Assembly (NCBI GenBank): GCA_026826555.1
Contig: JAKSZT010054396.1
Location: 17,596,581-17,660,580 of the forward strand
Length of the DNA stretch: 64,000 bases
From: Tolypeutes matacus
Taxonomy: Eukaryota; Chordata; Mammalia; Cingulata; Chlamyphoridae
Direction: 5' to 3'
The notes under the pieces are model-generated. The model was given only the letters and a program-made list of their open reading frames with translations. It did not search any database and was not told the origin of the DNA. This document shows positions 21,826 to 33,814 of this stretch, one piece after another. The first letter of the stretch is position 1, and each line of letters starts with the position of its first letter. A program made the translations under genes and the position numbers.

Positions 21826-23865
21826 TTGTGAGCAAGCAAGGGATCCACAGAGCAGTAGGTTTGCTTAGGCACATGCATACAGGATGGGGTGGGGTGAACA
21901 GCTTTTTGCTGGAAATAGGTTGTGGTTAGAGAGCTCTGGAGTCAAGTTTGGCCTCCCCACTGCTCCTCTGCTTCCCCAGACCCAGCTGAAGGTGCAGCTC
22001 TGCTCCCCACATACCCACCCTTCCCTGTTCTTGCTGCCCGGCCCCTCTGCTCCTCCTCTTAGGGAAACAAAATTTTGTGCCCAGCCCCCGCCTTCTCCTT
22101 TGCCACAATCATAGGTCACCACCACGTGAGGCTAGACAGCAGGTGGACTCAAGTCCCACAGTGGGTTTCTGGATGGTAAACCACCTTCCCTTAGAAAACC
22201 AAGACTTACATCCATGCATTCCAGCTCCGCTCTGCATGCCACAGATAGACACTCACAGAAATACATTCCCCATTCCCCAACCCATGGGCCCTGCCTTCTC
22301 GCCCATGGTTCTGCCTTTGTTCTAATAAGAGTAGGTGAGAAAGATATTTTCTTTCTCACCTACCATTAGATAGGTTCCAGAGATTCCAGAGATATTTCCC
22401 AGTGCTCTCCTCCTAAGATGCCCTTCCACTTGAACGTTCAATCTGGGCAAGCATCCAGGATCCGCAGGCCCCGAGGCTGAGTCATGTAGACAGGGGGTTC
22501 TGCGGCCCCAAGTCATATTTCCAGCTGAGTCCAGAGCCCCAGGCTTTAAAAAACATGCAGGCCGCCCTTCAGAGTCAGCGACTTCCCACAGAAACTCAAT
22601 TTGGTGTGGATTTATTCGCAGGGTACTTTTAAAGGCTCATCTGGAGGTAATTTGGGACTTAAATTACAAGGGTAGGAAATATTTTTACCAGAAGAAGGAC
22701 TTGAAATAGTTATATTGTGTCAGATATTGATCATTTCCGAGGGACTGGAAAAAAAAATTAAGACCTGTTGTACCAAATACGTTAGAAAAATTTACTTCAG
22801 GATTTAGTCATTCTTAGTAAAACTGGTTCCACAACACTTGGAGCAAGAAATGGCACAGTTGACTAATTTTCTAAATCAAATTAAATTCTACTTAAGCTCC
22901 ACCTACCAGGATCTCAGAAAATTCAATCCCAGTCTCTTTTCAGGGCCCTTCACTCTCCCTTCCGTGGAGAACTCTGAGGCCTTCAGGATCCCAGCTTGGG
23001 GATCCCTGCTGGTCCCTGCTGACGCTGCTCGTTGTCCAATTGCTCAGGGGCCAGTTAAGGGCTCTCACCAGTGTGCACAGCATCCTCTCCAAATTCAAGG
23101 CCACAGAGCAAGTCCCCAGGTGTCCCCCAGCCTATCCACTCCCCAAAGGCTCTGCACCTCCTACCTCCATAGGCTGGGCAGGGGTTCTCACCTCCTGAGA
23201 GATGCCCTCCTGAGGGAGGACTCAAGGATCCTGCCAGCTCTGGAATGGCCTCTGGGCCCTGGGCCCTTTCCCTATCCCTCTCCTCTAACAATCAGGGTTA
23301 GGTATCCAGACCCTTAGAAAATCAAGGAAAAGCCTCTAATTTTCCCCTGGGGCAAGAGAAGACTGTTCCTCCAAGACAGAAAGGACTCTTGAGAGGAAGA
23401 GGAGAAAATACCTCACATTCTTTTCTAGTGAGCCAACAGAAGGAATACAGACATGGTTAATTTCTCAATCACAGTAGCTTGCCATTTAGTCAATAATTAC
23501 CTGATTTACTCAGTAAACCACACTCTTTGGAGAGTAGACAGAGCTGTGGTCTAAAAGTTAAAAAAAAAAAAAAAATCCAAACAAAAAAACAAACAAAACC
23601 TCCTTTGAATAAAGGTTATGAAAGGAAAAAAAACTCTTGGCCTCTGTAATCCTCAGAAAGTCTCTTCAGAATACTACTGATTGGACAGAGATGGGCTCCA
23701 ACCCACAAAGAGACCATGTAGTAGCTTGGTCTCCTTGTTTCTTTTCATGTAAGTGTTGCATCCCCATTTGAGGATAAGAAGTGATACTATAACTATTCAA
23801 AATGGACTAGATACCACTCATGTGTAACACCGCACAAGGCAGAATAGCTTAAGGTGAAGAGGAAG
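21826..23865. other. Unique sequence, no gene recognised
   Basis: The longest frame (22,838-23,317 plus, 159 codons) has a low-complexity, domain-free translation. An A run at 23,559-23,575 is isolated and has no retrocopy in front of it. I see no supported gene. Confidence 0.45.
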
Positions 23866-24365
23866 GACTGGAATCAATTAGGCCAGAGTTTGAATTCTGG
23901 CTCCATCACTTTTTTTCCCCCAAGATTTATTTATTTATTTATTTTATCCCCCTTCCCCCACCCCACCCCCACACCTCCATGGCTTTCTTGTCTGTTTGTT
24001 CATTGTCTGCTCACTGTGTCTGCTCGTCTTCTCTAGAGGAACAAAACCCGGGACCTCCCACATGGGAGGTGAGTGCTCAACCTCCTGAGCCATATCTATA
24101 CCCCACTGGTTGCGCTGTCTGCTGGTTGCAGCATCTGCTGGTTACAGGGTCTGCTCAACTTCTCTAGGAGGCAACAGGAACCAAACCCAGGACTTCCCAT
24201 GTGGGAGGCAGGCACCCAACTGCTTGAGCCACCTCAGCTCCCTTCCATCACTTTTTAGCTGTGTGACTTGAGGCAAGTAACTTCACCTCTCTGAGCCTAG
24301 ATTTCATTTCTAAAGTGAGGGTGATAAAACGTCTCATAGGCTTATGTAAGAATTAAATGACAGAC
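23866..24365 (+). repeat. MIR SINE split by a two-headed SINE
   Basis: The left half (gactggaatcaattaggcca ... gaattctggctccatcac) and the right half from 24,257 (agctgtgtgacttgaggcaa ... gcttatgtaagaattaaatg) join into one plus-strand MIR, interrupted by the SINE at 23,915-24,243. Confidence 0.8.
23915..24243 (-). repeat. Two-headed tRNA-derived SINE
   Basis: Minus-strand element. Its tail, on the left, contains 'aagatttatttatttattta' on the plus strand. Two related head units show 'acctcccacatgggaggtg' and 'acttcccatgtgggaggca', each followed by a 'gagcc' A-box end. Flanked by the perfect 13-bp repeat tccatcacttttt at 23,902-23,914 and 24,244-24,256. Similar in type to the copy at 1280. 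Confidence 0.85.
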
Positions 24366-24699
24366 TTCTAGCCAAGATGGTTTTGTAAGTTCATGTTGTG
24401 GGGAATACTCTGCCCAAACACTTAATGATATGTAAGATATAGAAAGACTAAAATGATGTAGCCACATTCAAGAAACTATTAATATTTCTGTAGACAAGTC
24501 TGAGGTGCATCCTATATAGCTCTTCCCTGGGTCCCTAGTGGGATCAAGTTCCATTCACCCATGGGGGTGATTGGCTTTCTCTTCTTTGTTTAATTCTTCC
24601 CAGTCCCTCACTTCCATTCCTTGACTCATTTCACAAAATATACAAGCTACAGGCAAGTCAGTATCGGCCCTTTTTGGGGGGAGTCTAGGCTAAGACAAA

Positions 24700-25740
24700 G
24701 AGAGAGGAGGAAAAAAGGAAGCAAAGAAAAGAGATGGTAAACAGAAAACAATGAAATGACAGAAATAAGTTAAAATATATTAGTCATTATAATACATGCA
24801 AAGAGATTACCTATTAAAAGACAGACTATCAGATTCCCTAAAACAAATTAACAAAGTTTACGAGATACACCTAAAGCAAAACCACCAAGAAAGATTGAAA
24901 TTAAAAATTAGACAAAAATATACTAGGTAAATACTAACCAAAAATAAACATGTGTAACATTATTTATATCAGACCCAATAAAATTTAAGAGCAAAGCATT
25001 AATAGGAATCAACAGGAACCATACATTAAAGCAGGGCTTCTTAACCTCTTTTGTTCCATGGACCCCTTTGCCAGTCAGGTGAAAACCACGGACCCCTTAC
25101 TAAGTCCACACTATATGTGTATTATTTAATAAATATATCACACCTGCACCAACACGTCCCCACAAGAATAATGCTTTTTTGAATTTCAAATTCAAGCTCA
25201 GGGAACCCTTGTTAAAAACCCCTGCATTAAAGCAACGCCCTACCAAGAATATATAACAATTAGGAAGTTGCATGCACCTAACATGACTAAACTGTAAAGA
25301 GAAGTTAATTAGTTCATGTCATAGTGGACTGTTTTTAATATATTTCCATCAGAACCTCATAGAGCAAAGCGACAAAAACTATAGCAGAGATGTGTAAGAT
25401 ATGAACAGCTCACAAGCCTCATCCAAGATAAACATATGGAACCCTGAACCCAAATAGAGAATACATATTCTTTCCAAGCACATGTGGACCATTTTAGTAA
25501 AGAAAATCTCAACAAATTTCAAATAATTTAAAGCATACAAATCATATTTGGTATCTACAATGCTATTAAATTAGAGAAACATCCATATTCCTAAATATGC
25601 TATGGATTAAAGAGAAAGTCTTAATGAAAATAACAGATTATTTAGACTTGAACAACTATGAAAGAATACATGAAAAAACGTGCGGGATGTGGATAAAGTA
25701 GAATAGAGGTATATGTACAATCTTAAATAGGTTACTGGAA
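24700..25740 (+). repeat. Old L1 (ORF2 region) fragment, carrying a hAT-type element
   Basis: A-rich plus-strand LINE text. 'aaagacagactatcagattc' and 'gacccaataaaatttaagag' lie on one side of the hAT-type insertion, and 'caacgccctaccaagaatat' and 'gaacaactatgaaagaatac' on the other. It resembles the degraded EN/RT region of ancient L1. No frame is intact. Confidence 0.6.
25032..25224. mobile_element. Non-autonomous hAT-type DNA transposon (MITE), 193 bp
   Basis: Ends are imperfect terminal inverted repeats: cagggcttcttaac at 25,032 and gttaaaaacccctg at 25,211-25,224. Both sides carry an identical 8-bp target duplication, cattaaag (25,024-25,031 and 25,225-25,232), the length typical of hAT transposases. 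It has no coding capacity. A second, inverted and end-truncated copy lies at 42,540. Confidence 0.9.
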
Positions 25741-27349
25741 AACCCTTCCTAGTCAAGCAAGCACACCTATGCAGAGGTACCAGATTATGCTTATACTTGC
25801 TTTAGTGTGTGCCTCTGTGGATAGGCCTCTTAGTCTGTAGGAATCTGAGCACATTGGGGAAACCGAGATAGCTGAGGAGCTGTTGCCTTCACTGACCTGT
25901 GAGCAGGTAATTGCCCTCTTCCAGGGAAGAGCTTCTAAGGAGGCCTGGCAGCTTCTGGGCACTAGTTCTTGGAAGGGGTTGGTTACTCTCATCAGGGTAA
26001 AGCCCAGCATCTGTGCCTCACTTTGTCCTTTTCATTTATCCCTCCAACACTCATCTGGGGGTACAAAGGCAATATTCTGTAGTCCCCTTTTGATATGTAA
26101 GGAAACTTTATAGACTCAGACTAACCACAGGAAAGGAGATCCGTCACAAATGAACCTTGAGGGAGGAAGGCTGCTAGGAGAGGATGCTTGGTCCTCAGGC
26201 CCTCATCTTCCCTTCTCTGTGGGACAAATGAAATTAACCCATCCCCACCCTCCTTGCTCCCAGATGTCAGCAACACCCACTTGGCAGTCGTGCAACTAAC
26301 GTAATGCAGCACAGCACATCCATTCACACCACATGTGTTTAATGCATGCCCACTGGGAGCCTGGCTCTGTGCTTGGCACTGGTGATGCCATGATGAGCCA
26401 GACAGACATAAATCACTACCGAAAGGCAAGACGGGTCTGCCCTGGTGGCAGAAGGGTGCACGTTACTGTGGGGAATGGGGCAGTGGCAAGCAGCGAGGAA
26501 TGTGATGACCTTCTGTATGGCTTCCCCTTCGGACTAGCAGCAGGACTGATTTCCTCTGGCAGCGGCTTCAAAAGACAAAGTCCAGCATAGCAGAGAACTT
26601 TCACCAAATCCTTGGGCCTGAAAGATATATGATGCCACAAGGGAAGATGTGGTTTCCCTCCTCATTTAGAGGGTCCCCAAGGCATCAAGGCAGGCAAGGA
26701 GGGAGCCCCAAATATCACTCTTCTCTCCAGCCTGTGAGACAGGTGGCCATCTGCAATGGGCTTGGTCCAAGGCCTCCAGGAGCAGCCTCCCTGCTCTCCT
26801 TCCCTCCTTTCCCCTTCCAGCCGCCAGTTCTGTGCTGGGTCTCAGTTTAAACTGTATTTAAAGCAGCCAGTTGTTACTGAAATGAGAGTGTATACAATAT
26901 CCAAGGTTGTTTCTAATTAGAGGTGTTTTGTTCTTGTTCTGTTTTCATTTTTTAAAAACATAGTCCTACAGAGTGGGCCAGATTTTTTTTTTTTTAAGTG
27001 CTACTTTGAACATTAGGCAATCATCACCTCTCTGAGCAAAAGGTCCAGAGCACATTCCATTGGGTCTTTAGATAAGAACTCAAAAGTCTCCATTTTGGGG
27101 TAATACATAACTATTTCCCTTCCCTGTTAATTTTGTTGATAAAAGTTGTATATCATTAGATCTTGGGGTAACTGAATGTGACCACAGACTTGACATTTAT
27201 GATGCCTACCAAAAAAAAAAAATTTTTTTTATAAACTCATATGAACATCAAAGCAAGTTTTTCCTGGTGAAATGCCTTTCCTTGGCCAGCTCTATGTCCA
27301 ATTAGCCTGCCCCACATGGAGGTTTGTGCAGAGGCTTGGCACGCTGGTA
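25741..27349. other. Unique sequence with a possible L2 remnant
   Basis: The text 'gcctggctctgtgcttggca' followed by 'gatgccatgatgagccagac' near 26,358-26,405 looks like an L2 3' end. Otherwise no gene or repeat recognised. Confidence 0.4.
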
Positions 27350-27765
27350 AATGACTGTTTTTGTTTCCTAGCTGCCAGAACAAATGTATCATACAATGGG
27401 TTGGCCTAACAACAGGAATTTACTGGCTCATGGTTTCAGAGATTGAAAAGCTTGCTTTCTCCTGGGGTCAGTATCTTCTGGCTGGCACTTCTTGGTGCTC
27501 CTGGCTTTTCTGACACAGGGCAGAATCCTCAGGGTCCTGTTGGCTTCTGGCCGCTGCTGCTCCCCGTGGCTTCTCTCTCTGTGGCCTTCTCTGTAAGGTC
27601 TCCAGTGAGAGGATTCAGACCCATCCTGATTCAGCTGGGCCACTCCTTAACTGAAGTTACCTCATCAAAAGGTCCTATTTACAATGGGTTCATGTCCACA
27701 GGAATGGATTAAGATTAAGGACATGTTTTCCTGGGGTACCTAACTCCAAGCCACCACAGTGACCT
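27350..27765 (+). repeat. LTR-like interspersed repeat, family not named
   Basis: Starts around 'tgtttttgtttcctagctgc' and ends 'actccaagccaccaca'. Shares 'atgggttggcctaacaacag' and the 'ggattaagattaaggacatg' 3' region plan with the repeat at 18,311, and a 'ccaca' end with that at 59,190. Probably an ancient solitary LTR. No viral genes are attached. Confidence 0.4.
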
Positions 27766-28404
27766 CAGTTTGTTTGTTTTGGGGGGAGGAAGGTTGTTTT
27801 GACCGAGTTCATAAGCTACTTAAGGAAAAGAGTTGGATCCTTTGGAGACTGACCTGATGAGCAGGAGTGAACTCATCATGGCTAAAACCCATTTGTATTA
27901 ATGCTGAAATCATTCATACCCCGCCCCAATAGTTCGTGAAACTTTGACATTCATAAAACACAAGTGGAAGACCTTAGAGTTACTACAAACCCCTGGCTGG
28001 ACCTCTGCAGTTGGTAGATAAAGAACCGTTCCACAGACGCTCAGAAAACCCGAGTAGTATGAAGTTCTGGGTAGAAGTGCAGTGATTCCAAGCTCCATGC
28101 CACCATCAAGCCTCTGCTCATGCCACACCATCATCCAGAACACCCTCGCCCCCCTCTTCCCACTTGCCCAACACCTAGAACTTCTCAAGAGCCAGCCAAA
28201 GTCCTGCAAATGAAATCTTGGGATCAGTGTTGCAAGAGACTTAAATGTCACCAAGTTCTATGATCTGCTCCTTTCTAAAATGGAATTCCTTCTAGAATTT
28301 CCCCATCAAATGGTTTTCTAGCCAGAGTTTGAACACCATCAATGACTGTGGACTCCCAGCCTCCCTGAGACAACCCATTCTACCTCCATATAGCTTTATT
28401 TTCT
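27766..28404. other. Unique sequence, no gene recognised
   Basis: No supported feature. The minus-strand frame at 27,910-28,254 has no recognisable domain. Confidence 0.4.
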
Positions 28405-28640
28405 TAATCATAATAATAATAATTATCATTTCTTACACGTCAATTTATACCTGACAACTGTCACATGAATGCAGTTCTCACAACAACACTATGAGGGAAG
28501 TATCTTTATTGTCTTCTCATCCCATTTTTACCGAAGAGGAGATCAAGTCTGAAGAGGCTCACTGGCCTCCCCAAGGTCACAGAGCGAGGAAGTAGCAGAG
28601 CCTGGATGTCTGACCCCAAAGATGGTGCTTCACCTCTGCC
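28405..28640 (-). repeat. MIR SINE (antisense)
   Basis: Plus strand: 'taataataataattatcatt', 'gttctcacaacaacactatg', 'aaggtcacagagcgaggaag', 'cagagcctggatgtctgacc', the reverse complement of MIR. Confidence 0.8.
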
Positions 28641-28854
28641 CGGCTCCCTCAAGGACCTCCTGAGATACAGAAATTTCTCACTGTGTCATAGACGTACTCG
28701 AGGTAGAGTTGTAAGATTGTGTACAGTTGTTAAATTTCCTCTGAGAATTCTCAGTGCTTAGAATCTGTTCCACACAAGACACAGCACAAAATTCGCACTC
28801 TTCCATTGGGCATCATTTCAAGAGTTGAGTTTCATTCTCCAGTGAAACCATAAG

Positions 28855-28985
28855 TTCTTAGAAGGTAGGAGCATAACCTGCACTTATTTTGTGTAGTGAT
28901 TCTTAGTGTATTTACTTTTCAAGACTTTTTATATCCTTTTCAGAATCCATACAGACAGCACCGAGCACATACCAATTGCTTAACA
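28855..28985 (+). repeat. Probable L2 3' end fragment
   Basis: 'taagttcttagaaggtagga' and 'agcaccgagcacataccaat' fit the L2 3' end in order. Diverged. Confidence 0.45.
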
Positions 28986-29559
28986 CAACTGCTGATCAGC
29001 TGAGCAATGTTGGGGAGAATATCAAAGAGTCACGAGCCCTGAATTCTGGCTCCAGTACTGTCACTGCAAGATCAGTCCATCCCCTGCCATCCTACGGTCT
29101 CACTTTCCTCCTGTGAGCTGGGTGATGTTCTCCACGACAGCTTTGATGCTGCCGGCTAAACGTCAGAGTTCTCCCAGGCCAAATGACTGGCAGTTGCCTG
29201 CACTTCACTTTGTTTTGGGGGTGAGGGCAGGGCCAGGGAGCACTACTAGACACCCACCGCCAAGCAGTGATGGTCCTGCAGCACACACAGCTGCGACCTG
29301 TGCAGTGTGAGTCCAATTCTGTAGGCACCCCTGGGCTGTTTCTCCCTCACACCCCCTAGACTGGCGACAAGCAGAAATCCTGCTTCCATCCTCTAACCTT
29401 TTAGGACCTTTCTCAGTGTTTAGAAAGAGCGTTTCCCATAGCGTCAGTGAGAACTGTACTGTAACTGTAGACGTTTCTCTGGGAAATCCCTCATTGGTTA
29501 GGCGAGAGCCACCAAAGAGGTAAGGAAACTGGTCTGAGTTCAGACTTCACCAACGTGCT
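28986..29559. other. Unique sequence, no gene recognised
   Basis: No supported feature. Confidence 0.4.
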
Positions 29560-29760
29560 AGGCAATTTTTTCATTCATTTGTGCATTTGTTTCATAAACA
29601 TTGTGGGCTCATCATGTCCCAGACACTGTGCTGGGTGGTATGGACACAGTGAAGAACAGGGAAGTTCCTGCCCTCAGGGAGCTTACAGTCTCACTGGAGA
29701 GGGTGATATAAAGGAAATAACCACACAAAGATCAGGGCAGGCTTCCTGAAGGAAGTGACA
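29560..29760 (+). repeat. L2 3' end
   Basis: 'gggctcatcatgtcccagac', 'actgtgctgggtggtatgga', 'cctgccctcagggagcttac', 'agtctcactggagagggtga', then a tail extending into 'gcaggcttcctgaaggaagt'. Well preserved. Confidence 0.8.
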
Positions 29761-31137
29761 CTTAAGCTAAAACCTGAAGCAGGAGTAGAAGATGGCCAGG
29801 AAAGGGGACACCAGAGGTGGATGTGCGGCGGGGGTGGGGTGGTGCTAGGGGAGTAGGTGACTGCTGCTCTAGGCAGAGAAGAGGAGTGGTCTGATCTGCA
29901 AAGCACTGTCCTGGCTGAGGACCAGATTTCCAGTGCCAGCTGTGGCTCTCCCTGGCTGGAGACTTTAAGTCTCCGGATTTTGGGGGTTTTTTTGTTTTGT
30001 TTTGTTTGTTTTGTTTGTTTTTGTAGAACGAGGATTCTTTCTGCTACTTCATGCAGATGTTGCGATGCTCAGATGGAAGCAATATGCTGAAAACTATAAT
30101 TCTACACAAATAAATATGGGATCCTTATAACCGACTCTTTCCCCTTGGAATTCACTGTTTTCTGTGAAAGTGAGATTGTCATTTGACATTTAAAAAATGA
30201 GAGCGAAATGAGTTTTCCTTATTTGGATTCTCCACTTTAGACCCAATATTCATAGATTATGTACAGACACATGAGGGGGATACAGAGGGGTTAGGAAATC
30301 TGGTCCCAGGCGACCTTTAGAGGGAAAAGCCAACAGATGTGTGACAGGAGAAAGGGGCTTATTAAGCAAACCTCACTGATGGTCCTTCTCTCTTCTTTTC
30401 CAGATGTAGCTCAAAATGCTTTGCCAAGAATTCTAATGAGAAACAGATTCTCTGTCCTTCACCTGCAGATTTCTAAGCAGCGATATTGCTGTCCACTTCT
30501 GCTAAGAGTCAAAGAGTGGTTTGTTTTAAATTCTCCCCTGTAGGAATCGGGGCTTTGAGAGTCAGAGAAAACATTTCAGAATTTTCCTTCCTTTATACTT
30601 CAGCCAAAAAGCACGAGGTCAGTATATGAAAGGGGAAAAACACCAGGCCACTTGGTGAGGGTTGGGGCTAATCACCTACCAGAAGCCCTCGTAGTTAATT
30701 GGCAAAGCTCTTAAATGGAAAGAAAGCAGAGGGATCCCAGCTTGCACATAGGAATGTTTGTGTTTATGGTTCCCCGCCCACCCACCCACCTACACCCTCC
30801 CCTGTGGGTCAATGAACCTATTGTTGAAGCAAAGACATCCACGGCAAGACCTTAGCAAGAGAAACGGAAACCCAAGACAGCCGTTATAAAAGATTTGCCA
30901 CCTTCTACCATTTTGGCGCAGGAAACGTCACGAATTTGCGTAGCTGCATAGTGTTCTCAGACAAACATGGTGCACACTTCACTCTTGCCCCTGTGGCCAA
31001 AAATCCAGTCTGCCTTGCTTCTCCACAGCCCTCCATTGTCTTCCTGGAGACTGTCTCTAGCTGCCAGGGTCATTTGCTGCCTTCCCACAGCCTTCCCTAG
31101 TCCCTGCCCTCTGCCTCCCTCGCCAGCCTCCCCTTCC
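29761..31137. other. Unique sequence with a T/G simple repeat
   Basis: A ttttg-type simple repeat lies at about 29,988-30,024. Frames at 30,337-30,543 and 30,967-31,242 are not recognisable as exons. Confidence 0.4.
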
Positions 31138-31150
31138 AGAACTCAGCACA

Positions 31151-31321
31151 GGGAAACAGCTGTGGCTCAAGCAATTGTGCTCCCATTTTTACCATATGGA
31201 GAACGCAGGTTAGATGCAGGACCTCCTGATAATAAAAATTAAAAAGGCATCCCAGACCTGCCAACTAGACACACCAAAAAAGACGATGATACAACCAGAT
31301 AGAAAAAAAAAAAAAAAAAAA
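31151..31321 (+). repeat. Diverged tRNA-derived DAS-type SINE
   Basis: Head 'gggaaacagctgtggctcaa' at 31,151, the remnant 'gaacgcaggttagatgcagg' as B-box, the body 'aaaaaagacgatgatacaac', and a long A tail (31,302-31,321). The direct repeat agaactcagcaca / agaacccagcgca flanks it at 31,138-31,150 and 31,322-31,334. Confidence 0.8.
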
Positions 31322-31334
31322 AGAACCCAGCGCA

Positions 31335-31879
31335 GACCTTCTGGTGTGTGGAAAGATCATTCTTTTCTATTTCCCATGTCATTTTGTCTCTTTAAACAAA
31401 CTCCTTACTTTTTAAAAACTTCCCTTGTTAAGAGAGCAATCAGGGTGGAGATTTGTTAAAAAACAATTGGAGCTGTAATCAGTCTGATGTAGTGGGAAAA
31501 AATTCTTTCCTTTTTTTTTTTTTTTGGCTCTGCTATCTCGACATCCACTCCCACAGCACCCAACTCCCTTAGAGGGGAGTGATTTCCTTTCTGAACCCAG
31601 TTTCATCAACAGCCGGGCCAAGTCAAACTTTCTTTGAGAGGAACTCCTCTCAAAGCCTGATGCTCAGTAGTGTGCAGTCCACAAAACAAATGTTCAAAGG
31701 CAAAAACTAAACAGAAAACGTCTTATATTTTAAAATTATATAGGAAAAAGAAAGCTTCAAGCAAAACTGAATTTTAATGCATGCAGAATTATGGAATCTG
31801 AGCATTACATCAAAAATTTAAATGTTTGCTTAAAAAAAAAGTGGAAAGAAATATTGGGAAATGTTCTGTGGCTGTGAGG
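31335..31879. other. Unique sequence, no gene recognised
   Basis: No supported feature. Confidence 0.4.
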
Positions 31880-32085
31880 TCTGATGGGATGGGAATGAGC
31901 TTTGGGGCCAGCTGCCTGTGCTTAGATACTGCCTCCGCAGTGGGAGCGCTGAGAAAATTTCCCAGTCCCGGCGAGCCTCGGAGTCCTCATGTGAACACGG
32001 GAATGACGGCTCTCCCCTCTGAGGGTTCTTGTGAAGATGAAACAAGGTGATAGATAGGAAACTTCTAGTGCCGTACTAGTCATAC
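31880..32085 (+). repeat. MIR SINE fragment
   Basis: 'tgcctgtgcttagatactgc', 'ggagtcctcatgtgaacacg' and 'ggttcttgtgaagatgaaac' follow the plus-strand MIR order. Strongly diverged. Confidence 0.55.
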
Positions 32086-32953
32086 AAAAACTTTCTACCG
32101 TCCTTATGTTGGGTACACTGGATCGTTTTCTCTTTCTACTGTTCTCCATTTTCTAAATTTTCCTTGATGTGCATATTATCCTTTTTTTTTTTTTTAAATG
32201 GGAAAAGGTAAACTTAAAATAATTACAACAGCCATATGGTCCATGTTATGTGGACCTTTCAAACAATGTAATGTGACTGGTGCAGTTCACCCAGATTGGA
32301 TGTCAGAGCTGGAGTGGGAAGAGATCTTTATTGAAACCTCTAAAGGCATCCTATAGCTTTAGTAATAACTGGCCTAAAAACGCAATCATTTTATCCTGCC
32401 AATACTTAGCCTCAGACCTCAGTCTGCCATTTTAGAGAAGCTTCCATGTCTTAGTAACTGACAGCTACTCCAGGCAGCACATTTCAGTGATGATATTGAC
32501 TCCACAATGATGCAAGGAATTTTGCTTTCTGCCTTGAAAGATGCCCCAGCAGGCCCCTTCAGAGAAAGCAGAGGTCCATCATATGCCCTGAAATGATGAA
32601 CTTCCTCTCATCAAACTTTTTCATTAACGTCTTTTTGAAACCTATTAAGACTTTAGCAGCAGCTTCCAGGAGTCCCACCTGTTTTCCATCAGGATTCAAC
32701 CATAAGCCAGCACAAACATGTGTGATAAGTTGATACTAAAATACCATGACACACTCCTTGGATTTACTAGCATTTAATAAATGAAGGAGAAAGCTTTACC
32801 TTTTATAGCCCTGAGCCTTCCGAGCCCAAAGCAGACATAGCAGATGATTCCTTCTAAGCATTCATTACCCGCTGCTTTCAAATCCAAGGAATGGCCATCT
32901 CAGATTGCTGTGCTCTGAGGGCGGGAAGAACCCTTTCCTTAGGAGTGGCAAGT
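32086..32953. other. Unique sequence, no gene recognised
   Basis: No supported feature. Confidence 0.4.
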
Positions 32954-33130
32954 CCAGGGTCCTCAGCCCTGACTGTAGATCAGCATCAACTGGGGAGCGT
33001 CTTAAAAATACCCATGCCCAGGTCCCAGCCCCAGAGATTTGGATTTAATTGGTCTAAGCTGGGGCCCAGGCATCCATAATTTTTAACAACTCCCCAGGGG
33101 CCTCTTATATGCAGACAAGATTGAGATCTC
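32954..33130 (+). mobile_element. MER5-like hAT non-autonomous DNA element
   Basis: 'gatcagcatcaactggggag', 'cttaaaaatacccatgccca', 'gtcccagccccagagatttg', 'ggtctaagctggggcccagg' and 'acaactccccaggggcctc' follow the MER5A-type order. Terminal repeats are worn and no TSD is clear. Confidence 0.65.
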
Positions 33131-33154
33131 TTAAAAATGATTTGGACCATGAGC

Positions 33155-33560
33155 AGTGTAGTGTAGTGGGAAGAACAAGGAATTGGAGATAGGAAGGAAT
33201 GGATTTGAATTCACTCTCTGAAAAGGATAAGCTGAGCTATCTTAGTCAGGTTTCTTAAATTCTTTTTTTATTTTTTTATTTTTTTAATTTTATTTATTTA
33301 TTTATTTTTATTATTATTTTTTTACCGGGAGGTCCCGGGGATCGAACCCGGGTCCCTCCATATGGGAGACGGACGCCCAACCAGTTGAGCCACATCCGAC
33401 CCCCCTTAAATTCTTTGAACCTTGGTTTCTTCATTTGAAAAATGGGGTTACTAATACCTATTTCATAAGGCTGGGTTAAGGAGCAAGTGGAATAATACAT
33501 GTGTACTGCAGAGTACCAGGTCTTATATACAGCAGATATGCGATCAGTATAAATTATTGT
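33155..33560 (+). repeat. MIR SINE split by a DAS-SINE
   Basis: Left part 33,155-33,265 (gtgtagtgggaagaacaagg, ggatttgaattcactctctg) and right part 33,417-33,560 (ccttggtttcttcatttgaa, aatggggttactaataccta) form one plus-strand MIR around the SINE at 33,266-33,404. Confidence 0.8.
33266..33404 (-). repeat. Single-head tRNA-derived DAS-type SINE
   Basis: On the plus strand: T-rich tail, then 'accgggaggtcccggggatc', 'gaacccgggtccctccatat', 'ccagttgagccacatccgac'. This is the first head of the dimeric class without the second unit. Flanked by a perfect 12-bp repeat (cttaaattcttt) at 33,254-33,265 and 33,405-33,416. Confidence 0.9.
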
Positions 33561-33659
33561 TATTAACGAACCATTTTCTCAAAACCAAGATTCCTTAGGA
33601 GAATATAGTAATTCCGGCATCATCCTATGGCGTGACAAAGCCTTTCTTCAAATCAAACT

Positions 33660-33803
33660 GCCTGTCATATAATGGTGAGTTCAACATTGTGCTGGAGGTT
33701 CTAAGTATGATACGGCCAGAAAAAGAAATAAAATGCAAAGAAAAATATAATATCTCTGTTTGCAGATAACATGAATGTCTACATAGAAAATCCCAAGGAA
33801 TCT
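33660..33803 (+). repeat. L1 ORF2 fragment (left half of a split L1)
   Basis: Plus-strand L1 reverse-transcriptase region, 'caacattgtgctggaggttc' through 'ctacatagaaaatcccaagg'. The RT catalytic motif normally reading FADD is FADN here (33,759-33,770). The copy stops at 33,803 and continues at 46,570 on the other side of the nested block, as shown by the repeated target text. Confidence 0.9.
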
Positions 33804-33814
33804 TTTTTTTTTTT

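Noticed and set aside
22838..23317. 159-codon plus-strand gene
   Set aside because: The translation changes character along its length and matches no domain. Unique sequence with no splice or start evidence.
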